A stretch of 26,081 nucleotides of DNA from JBBABP01 sp041657585 (GTDB lineage: Bacteria; Patescibacteriota; Gracilibacteria; Absconditabacterales; Absconditicoccaceae), in contig JBBABP010000008.1 in the NCBI GenBank assembly GCA_041657585.1, positions 1 through 26,081 of the forward strand, in the 5' to 3' direction. Positions 17,999 to 26,081 of the stretch are shown piece after piece. The position numbers and the translations under genes are program-made. Each line of letters begins with the position of its first letter. Positions within the stretch are counted from its first letter, which is position 1. The notes under the pieces were generated by a model. It was not told where the DNA came from. It ran no database searches and saw nothing but the letters and a program-made list of their open reading frames with translations.

Positions 17999-18020
17999 CC
18001 CTGCCTACCGGCAGGCAGGC
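17999..18020. repeat. CCTGCC..GGCAGG palindrome between the giant gene and PH gene
   Basis: CCTGCCTACCGGCAGG (18000-18015) followed by another CAGGC. It belongs to the same family as 949-967, 6131-6150 and the copy inside the GT4 gene. It lies 65 bp past the giant gene's stop and could act as a transcript 3'-end stabiliser. Confidence 0.7.
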
Positions 18021-18084
18021 CGTCTAAAATAGAGGGGCTATCTTAGATAAATATATAGTTTATGCCTTGCATATCAAGAAAAAA

Positions 18085-21000
18085 TTATGGAGTCAAGTTT
18101 TGTGTTTTGATTGTTATTTTTGCTATGGTATTTTGGAAATTATCTTTGATGGTATATGTTACATATTTTGTTGTATCGTCAAATTTGTAATCTCATTTCA
18201 AAAAAGTTGCGTAAGATCAAGGAATATAAATATCTCATTTTTGATTTATATATAATATATCGTCTTTGTTTAAATTTTGTATGGAATATCATGATCCAAA
18301 AATTCAATATTTTCAATTGTTTGGAAGATCAACTTTTTTGTAAATTGTTTCTCATTTTAGCATCTCTATTCAAATTAAATTTTCACTTGGAAGATTGATA
18401 TAAAACAGTGTTTTCATTTTGTTATTGTCTATTATTTTTATTACTGGTAGATGCGTTGTGAAATCTAAATTTATAGATGTATTTCAAATGTAAGGTTTGT
18501 TTATTGTTATTTTTCAATTTTCTGGATTTAGATTTCAAATTTCTTTTTGATCAGTATCAAAAAATCATATTGTGTTTCAAATTGAAAATATTCATCATGT
18601 TATTATCGTTTGGTTTGGGCTTAAAGAAAATCAATTAAATGAATTACCACTTGATCATTTAATTTCTTTTCGTAGTCAATTTCTTAATCTTTGGAAAATT
18701 ACATTTCATGAATCTATATCATTTGATATTTTTGCTATTGCTTGTGCTTTTTCTTCGCTAATTTGATTTATTTTTGTGATTTCAATTTCAGGAACAGTAA
18801 TTTTAACGGTTACTTTTTGAGTTGATGAATTATTGTTAAAATCAGTGGCTTTAAAAATATAATTTTTTTCGTCTTCTCCAGTAAAAAATAATCAGTTAAA
18901 TCAATCTAAACTTATAAATCAGGTTTTGTTGAATCAAGTTTTTGTAGCTAAAATATTTCAATTTTCATCTTCAATTTGCATTTTTGCTACAGCAACATTG
19001 TCTTCTCGTAATCAATTTAAATTATATGTTGTATTTATAAATCAGTCTAATTTATCTCATGAAGAAACTATTTTTTTTGTGCTTGTTCTATAAAGTGCTG
19101 TTTGCAAATTAGGTCACAATCAATCTCATAAAATCTGCATTCATGCAGTAATCTGATTTGACCAAGGGGAATTTATTTTGTAAGATGGAATAGATCATTC
19201 GTTGGCAATGTTTTTAATTGTAGATATTTGAATATATTGTCGATGTCTATCTATGTCACTTAATACTGTATTTATTTCTTCATCTTCTTTGTTATAAAAC
19301 TGTACAGATAATATTGTTCAGGTGATCAGATTTTTTATTTTATTTTCAATTGTGTTGGGTCAATCATTTAAATTTATTTTTGAAGAATCATATTCTGTTC
19401 ATTCTGGTAGGAATAATATATATTTTTTATTATAAAATTTTTCATAATTTTTTTCTTTGTCATTGAAATTATCTATTCTTTGATTTAATCTTATCAAATA
19501 TCCATCTAATTTATCTCAAAATTTTTGACTGTTTGTTCGTCAAAGAGATATTGTTTCAAAACTTTGTCATTGTGTTTTGAAATTTTTAACTTCTTGATTT
19601 TCATCAAACAATTTAAGATATATATTATTGAATAATCAATCACTAATTTTAACATATCAATCATTACTTTCATTTTTTAAATTGTTAGGACTATCAAAAA
19701 CTGGAGCTTGATAGTAATTTGTGTGATGAGTTTCATTTGGATATTTGTCATTTTGATTATTATATTTAACATAAATGCTATTTTCATCTCGCATTATAAT
19801 ATCAGATTTTTCATCATTATTTATATCAAATTGAAAATAATTATCATTTACTTCGTCGATTTGAGTTTGTGAATTAACTACGTTTATATAGTTTTTTTCA
19901 TCTCAACTATATGTTTCAACGAAAATTCAATTAACGTACGAAGATATGTCTGGGCTATATCAATTATTTTCTCATCAATTTGTTCAACAATCTCAATTTG
20001 AACAAGAAGTGTCAGCTATGATTGGTTTCGTTATAGGTAGATTTCATTTTACATCAGAACTTATTTCAGAATTATTATTCTCGTTGTAGGTTAATAATTC
20101 TAATTCTCCTGCATTCTCAGTTTTATTCTCTGGAATTTTCTCAAATATTGGCTGGACTTGATTTATTTTGTTACTTAAATTTTCTAAGTATTTTTTTGAT
20201 TTGCTATAAATGTTGTCTGTCATATTCAGATTTATTGCAGAATTATTATTTATTGCATCGAGGTATCATTTGATAAGTCATTTGTTTATATCAAGATAAG
20301 TTTTGTCTGGATGTTCTTGATTGTATATTAAATCTTTTGCAGAATTATTTAATGTAAATAAAGAAGTTTTGAAATTTACACTCATTTTTTCATCTTTAAC
20401 TAATTGGATTTTGTTGTCTTTGAGATTATTCAAAAACTCATTATAATTATTTTTAATCTGATTTGCGATTGTTTGTATTTCTTTTTGTTTGTTTTGGATC
20501 AACGATTGCGATTGATTTTCTATTTCTTTTATTTGTTTGCTTTCTGTCGTTACTTCTCATTTTGTATTTATAATTGATATTAGAGAATTTACTTTATTTA
20601 AACTTTGAGTGTCGTCTTTTGTTTTTAATTTGAAAAAGGCTAATCATTGAGAAAGATCATTGTAAGCTGAATTATAATCTTTGTAGTATTCTGTAGTTTT
20701 ATTATCGAAATTATTTTTTGGTGAATAACTACTCAAATCATTTACAATACTTCAATCTTCAATTTTTTGAAAAATATCTGTTGTTTTATTATTGTTTGCT
20801 TTGTTTGTAAAATTATTAACTCATTGTTGAACAGGAGTCTCGATTTTTTGAGAGACAAATGAATTCACATTTGATGCTAATGAATTTAATAAATCATAAA
20901 CTCAATCAAAATTGAATTTTAAACTTAAGTAAGCATCAATTTTGTAATCAAATCATTTTAATGGAGTATTTTTGAATGTTGTTGTTTGATCAAAATAATC

Positions 21001-24000
21001 AAAAATAGGAACATTCCATGTTCTTTGTGTGATTTGTTCAATTTTTCATTTTACTCATTTTTCAGCTACAAGTCAGATTCATCATTTGATTATGCAAAAG
21101 ATTTTTCACAAAAATCATGCTGTTTTTAATATTCACTGAATATTTGGTGATATTTTTGGAATTTTTGGAGCTGGTGGAAGTGTTGGTAAATCTATATTTA
21201 CTGTTGGTAAAAAGGATGGTAGTTCTGGTAAATTTGGAGGTCATGGAATTATTGGTATTGTCGGAATTTCCAAACTTTTTGCAAAATTTATATCTAATCA
21301 CAAAAATACATCTAAATTTATTTCATATTTTGGAGGTTGGGGTAAGTCAGGTAATTTTGGTAAAGGAATTTTAATTGGAGTAAAATTAAATTTAGGCAAT
21401 AATATACTTATTCACAGATCTATGTTTGAAAGATCAATGAAAAGACTTGGAATTTTGAACGGTGGGATTGGCAGGATTGGGAGTTTAGGACACAAAAAAG
21501 ATAGACTACAAGAAAATGATCAGTAATTGTCATTAGAACATTTTGAACATTTTTCTGATCGATTGACAGAGAAATCTATAATTGCTTGTCGTGTTTTAAT
21601 TGCTCATATCAAAATAATTATTGAATCTATCCATTGAGAATATTTGTTTGCATTTGTGTTTAATCGGTAAGTTATTTTTCAGACAAATTCTGAAAGTATA
21701 GAAGATATTTCTGTCATATATCTATCTGTGACGTGAATCCATTCGTAAAGTTTTGTTGGAAATTCTTTGTAAGATTGAACGACTTGAATATTTTGTTTCA
21801 CAGATTTAATTAGTTGAGCTGAGTTTTCTTTGAAGGTGATGAAATCTTGTATTCATCAAAGAAAATTTGAACATTGAGATAATTTACTTATTTTTGTATT
21901 TACTCTATCTAATCTATCTTGTTTTTCTTGCGTGAAATTTGCTCATTGTTTTTCTTTTTGTTTTTCTAAAAATGTTTGTTGTAATTTGTAGACGGGAAGC
22001 GATGAAATTTGTTGGGCACTATTTGAAATGTTTGTTCATAAATGTTTCCAATCAGACATTTCATTCACAGTAGAAACCGTGACTATTTGTAATTTTTTTC
22101 GTTCAATCTCAATTTGATTTTTTAATGTATTATCGTTCGTTGTTAATTCTTTTTTTGTCGCTTCCAAATCTTTTAATGTTTCATTAAGTGCAGTTTTTTC
22201 TGTTGTTCAACAAAATGCCAATAATTTATTTATCATACTTGTTCGATCTTGAAGAATAGTTTCTTGTTTTAATATTCGTCAGGATAGATAACTTGAATAT
22301 GTGTTGATATCTTGGTCTGTGAGCATTGGTACTTTGATATTTATATCTTTGGTGTTGATATTTACCAAAGGAACTTCTTTGAACATATCTTTGATTGCCT
22401 CAAAAGGATTTTCTCATGCTGTTTGAGATATGTTTGTGTAAGTTTGTTGTTGAAAAATATTTGAAGCAGATCAGCTTATATTTTTTGTATATCAAGCAGA
22501 TTGATCTTTTTGATTTTCATTTTTATAATTTGCAGAATAACTTCAAATTTTATCAAATCATTGTAGCAAATTAGTGACGTCTGGTAAAGTTATTTGAACT
22601 GTCATTTTTGTTAGATTGTTTTGTATATATGATATTTGTTGCGTCATTCGATCTTGAATTATACATTTTACTAATCATTTAACTTTACCTCACAAAATTT
22701 TCAGATTTATTTTTTCTCATGCCTGTAGACTAAATCATTTTCAATCTGAAATATTATCTCAATAATTGAAACTTACATTGGAGTTAGTTGATTCGTCATT
22801 TTGTATTCTGACTGCTTTTTGATTGAATTGAAATAGTCAGCCAAAATTTCAATCTGGCACTTGATATGTTGGCGAATTGCTATTCTCGCTCATAGAAACT
22901 ACTTGAAATGGAGTTCCAAAAATTTTTCATTGTGAAAATTTACTTCAGGCGTTGTTTGATTCTCAGATTATATTTCGTCATCAAAATGTGCTTTGATTGA
23001 AATTTATAATTGTTGATCAGTTTGAAGAATCTGTTGATATTCAATCAAAATTATCGTAGTCTAAAATTAATCAATTGGCTATTGTTGTAGGAGAATTACA
23101 TGTTCAATTTTCTGAAGCAGTTTTAAAATAATCTGAAACTTCATCATTTGCGATTGATGTTCAATTTTCATTATTATCTCATCATGTATTATCTTCCTTA
23201 CATGGTCATGTAAGTGGAGGCATTGCAAAAACTATACAATTTCATCATAAATCTCTAAATGGTTTTGGTATTTTGGCAGCTACCCCATACGGTCATCAAC
23301 AAATAGCCATACCAACACCTAGAGTTAAAGTAGGAGCAACATATATTCTTATCATAGAAGGATATACTCATCATCAGGCTCGTAAAAATCAATCTAATCA
23401 TGGTTTTTGTATTTGTCAGTAAGGTATTGGTATTGTTCAAACAGGAGTTAATATTGATCAAGGAAAGAAAAAAACAGGAAGTCATCATTCTAAAGGTCAA
23501 ACTGGCAATTTGATACATCAAAATAAATGATATTGTCCTGGTGCTAAAAATGCTTGATTGAATGGAACTGGCAATCATTGGCAAGTTTTTTTTCATCAGA
23601 TTTTGAATCATTGACACAATCATTGTAATGCTGTGTCTAATTTTTCACTTACGCCTTCTGTCATATTATCTATAAAATTTACATTTACACTTAGTCAATC
23701 TCAAGCAGAAAACATATCTTTCCAATCAAAATTTTCTGTGATACTATCTATTCATGCGATTGTAGAAGGATCAGATTGAGTTGTAGAAGATTGAATTGCA
23801 TCAACGGCATTATTTAAATTATTATTTTGATTTGCGTTAAGTGTTGCCGTATATTCATCTAATTTTTTTTGAACATCATCAAAAATTTCTTCGTATCATT
23901 TAAAATCATCTATGGCGCGGTTTCTGTTGAACAAAATTATTCTTCATTTTTGACATGAATCTGTAAGCGAAGTGGTAATATCTGGCAATCAGTCTTTGAT

Positions 24001-26081
24001 TTTTCATTCTTCTTTTAACTGTTCGTCTTTGATTTCAATTTTATTTATTTGCGGTTGTTTGTATCTTAGAGTATAAATAAATTGCAAAACTGATCATGAA
24101 CTTAGCTTTATATTATCTATCATCAAATCATAATCTTCAGATGGGCTTCGGCTAACAATTAAATCTCAAGTATTTTGATTCATAAATTGGAATCAATTTA
24201 TTTTGTTATTTTTGTCCGTTTGTATATTTCGAGGTCATTGAATTTGATCTAAATAAGTGAAATATTTTATATTATTTTTTAATCAGATTATAGTTGTTTT
24301 GACCAAAACCAAATCGTTGTCTTGAAGCATTCATCAATTTACATCTTGAAATTGTTTATAAATATTTACTGGATCATTTCATACATTCAGATTTGATATT
24401 GGAACAAAAAGTAATTGATCTGCAGTTAATGTGTTGTCTGTTTCGTATATTGGTAATTTATCCAAAGGATTGTTTATATATTTATTTAACTGTGATTGTC
24501 ATGAAGAAATGTAGCTGTTTGTGTTTTTTGTTATTGTTTTTGTTAAATCTGTTGCATATTGTAAAGCTTCTTTTGGACTTGTAAAAGTTTTAGTTGCAAT
24601 ATCATTTTCTACTTTGTCTTGTGAAATTTCATTATCACTATCAATGCCTTGATATAATCACTTTCGATGAATAATACTTTGATCTTGAATATGTGAGTCT
24701 GGCTTGATTTGTAGTCAGAAATTTTTTATTAATTTGTAATTACTTTTTTGTCTTGTGTATCGTAAATCATCACAAGCGTAATCAAGTTTTGATAAATAAT
24801 TTCAATCTCAATTTTTGTTTGATCATCAATAAAATATTTTAATGTCTCAAAAATTATCATTTGTAATAATATCAAGTTTTCAATCTTTATTCATATCTTG
24901 AAAAAATATCTGTTGAACATTTTGTAAATCATCTGGAAATTTAGAAATATTTCATTGTAAAGCATTTGTGTTTAAACATCACAAATTGCCATCAACATCA
25001 AATACTCAATAAATATTTTTGTGAACTTTGAGTTTATTTCATTGCGTTCGCACTATAATATCTGGATATTTATTCCCATCTACATCTCAAACAAAAATAT
25101 CTTTGATGCTGTCTTGCAAAAAAAGTAAATCTTGTAAATTTTTATAAGGTTGCTTTCATCAATAATTTTTTAAAATTTTAATACTTCAATCTGTATAAGT
25201 TACTAGAATGTCTTGTAATCAATCATTGTTGAAATCTATAGGCAAGACTTTGAAAATTGTTTTATTTGGATCTGAAAATATATCTTGTCATATTGATCAA
25301 TCGTAATCTGTTTTTTGTATAGGCAGATTTGTATTTACTCTTTTGATTAGAGGATCTCCAAAATTTATTAAAAATTGTGAAGAATAATTTAATGTGGACT
25401 CTCAAACATTTTTTCAATTTCCAAAATTTGTTATGTTTTTGAACTTACTTGTAAATCAGATTCATAAAGATGTATCAATGCTATTTTGGATAGATTCATA
25501 TCATTCGTCGGTAAAAGAGCTTTCAGATAAACAAAATCAGATTCATTTAACTCAATTTGTAGATCACTGTGCAAAGACTACCTTTTTCAAATATTTTATA
25601 TTATCAAATATTTCTGTTTTATTTATATTTTGCGTGACGGAATTTTTACTAATCTCAACTTGAATTGTTTGATTATTTCATGTTGGAACATTTATTTTGT
25701 ATAATAAAATTTTTCAAATCAAAACATCGTTAACTAATATTTCATAAATATTTAATCAGGATATTTTATTTTCTGAAAGTAAAATTTTTGTGTTTTGTGC
25801 CAAAAATCAATTTCTAAAATCAATAATTCATGTGCCATTTATTAATATTTTGTTATCTTTAATTTCATTAGATTTTATTATACTATCTGTGATTTCTGGA
25901 ATGTAAAATATTGTGTTTTTGTTTGGTAAAGTTATCGATCAAGTATTCGTTATTTTTTGTAATGTAAATGTATTTGTTTTGTCTATATAAACGCTTCAGA
26001 CATCTTGTATCCATGTTCGTATTTCAGAATTTTTGAAAATTAAACTGATTTGTTTTTTTGCTAAATTTTGCATTTGTCAGT
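18085..26081 (-). CDS. Giant FG-GAP/proline-rich surface protein, N-terminus beyond window
   Basis: No TAA or TAG interrupts this minus frame from the window edge to TAA at 18085-18087: at least 2664 residues. FG-GAP/VCBS-like calcium loops occur at 25236-25201 (D-F-N-N-D-G-L-Q-D-I-L-V), 25086-25051 (D-V-D-G-N-K-Y-P-D-I-I-V), 24897-24856 and, far away, 19827-19792. Between them are a Gly/Pro-rich hydrophobic block (~23600-23200, G-G-V-Y-P-S-M-I-R-I-Y-V-A-P), coiled coils (~22250-22030 and ~20600-20400), a Cys cluster C-x2-C-x9-C-x5-C (21549-21490) and a PxxP-rich block (~21500-21120). The C-terminal ~600 residues look beta-rich, without an obvious membrane anchor. Gly is mostly UGA. Likely an exported adhesin or attachment protein. 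Whether it is anchored, and by what, is not visible here. Confidence 0.85.

Noticed and set aside
21062..21374. Short ORFs on both strands opposite the Pro-rich segment
   Set aside because: They are low-complexity shadows of the proline-rich part of the giant minus-strand gene.
23255..23623. 122-codon minus-strand ORF
   Set aside because: It is in another frame from the giant gene, which shows consistent UGA-Gly coding through the same stretch.
1..26081. UGA read as tryptophan (mycoplasma-type code)
   Set aside because: UGA falls at invariant Gly of GMN, GHxGTLDP and the MurC loops, and TGG is used for Trp alongside.
1..26081. tRNA or rRNA genes
   Set aside because: No cloverleaf with a T-loop GTTCRA and acceptor stem was seen; GTTCGA-like hits lie in coding sequence.

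Overview
The window comes from an AT-rich, uncultivated bacterium with a reassigned genetic code, most likely candidate phylum Absconditabacteria (SR1) or a close relative. UGA is read as glycine. It sits at invariant glycines: the GMN motif of CorA, the GHxGTLDP motif of TruB, the MurC nucleotide loops and the DxDGDG loops of surface proteins. CGA and CGG appear to be read as tryptophan. They occupy family-consensus Trp positions in CorA, the GT4 glycosyltransferase, MurC, the M23-like protein and several PKD domains, while conserved arginines use AGA, AGG, CGT or CGC. With only TAA and TAG as stops, the apparent ORF fragments merge into 14 well-supported protein genes, plus one doubtful mini-ORF. 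Starts lack clear Shine-Dalgarno sequences.

Layout. 1-4184: surface polysaccharide genes (a truncated O-antigen-ligase-like membrane protein, a GT2 and a GT4 glycosyltransferase) interrupted by a small AlaE-like alanine exporter. That exporter uses the standard code (no UGA, CGA/CGG where Arg fits) and sits behind a 97-bp tandem repeat. 4297-5955: a small membrane protein and CorA, convergent, separated by a 196-bp element with perfect 13-bp inverted ends. 6282-12913: a plus-strand run with a 1413-residue PKD-repeat surface protein, a very acidic protein and a FISUMP/C-type-lectin-like protein whose last third has different codon use. 13187-15106: a coiled-coil secreted protein with an M23/LytM domain lacking most zinc ligands and a possible lysozyme-like C-terminus. 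15281-17953: truB, facing murC and a membrane PH-domain gene. 18085-26081: one uninterrupted minus-strand ORF of at least 2664 codons, open at the window edge, encoding a giant FG-GAP-containing protein.

Taken together, the genes build and decorate the cell surface: polysaccharide assembly, peptidoglycan precursor synthesis and remodelling, and giant adhesin-like proteins. This would suit an episymbiotic or predatory life on other bacteria, which is an inference from the presumed lineage. Intergenic and even coding DNA is peppered with palindromic repeats (CCTGCC..GGCAGG, CCCCGC..GCGGGG and ATTGCGAG..CTCGCAAT families). No tRNA, rRNA or CRISPR array was found.
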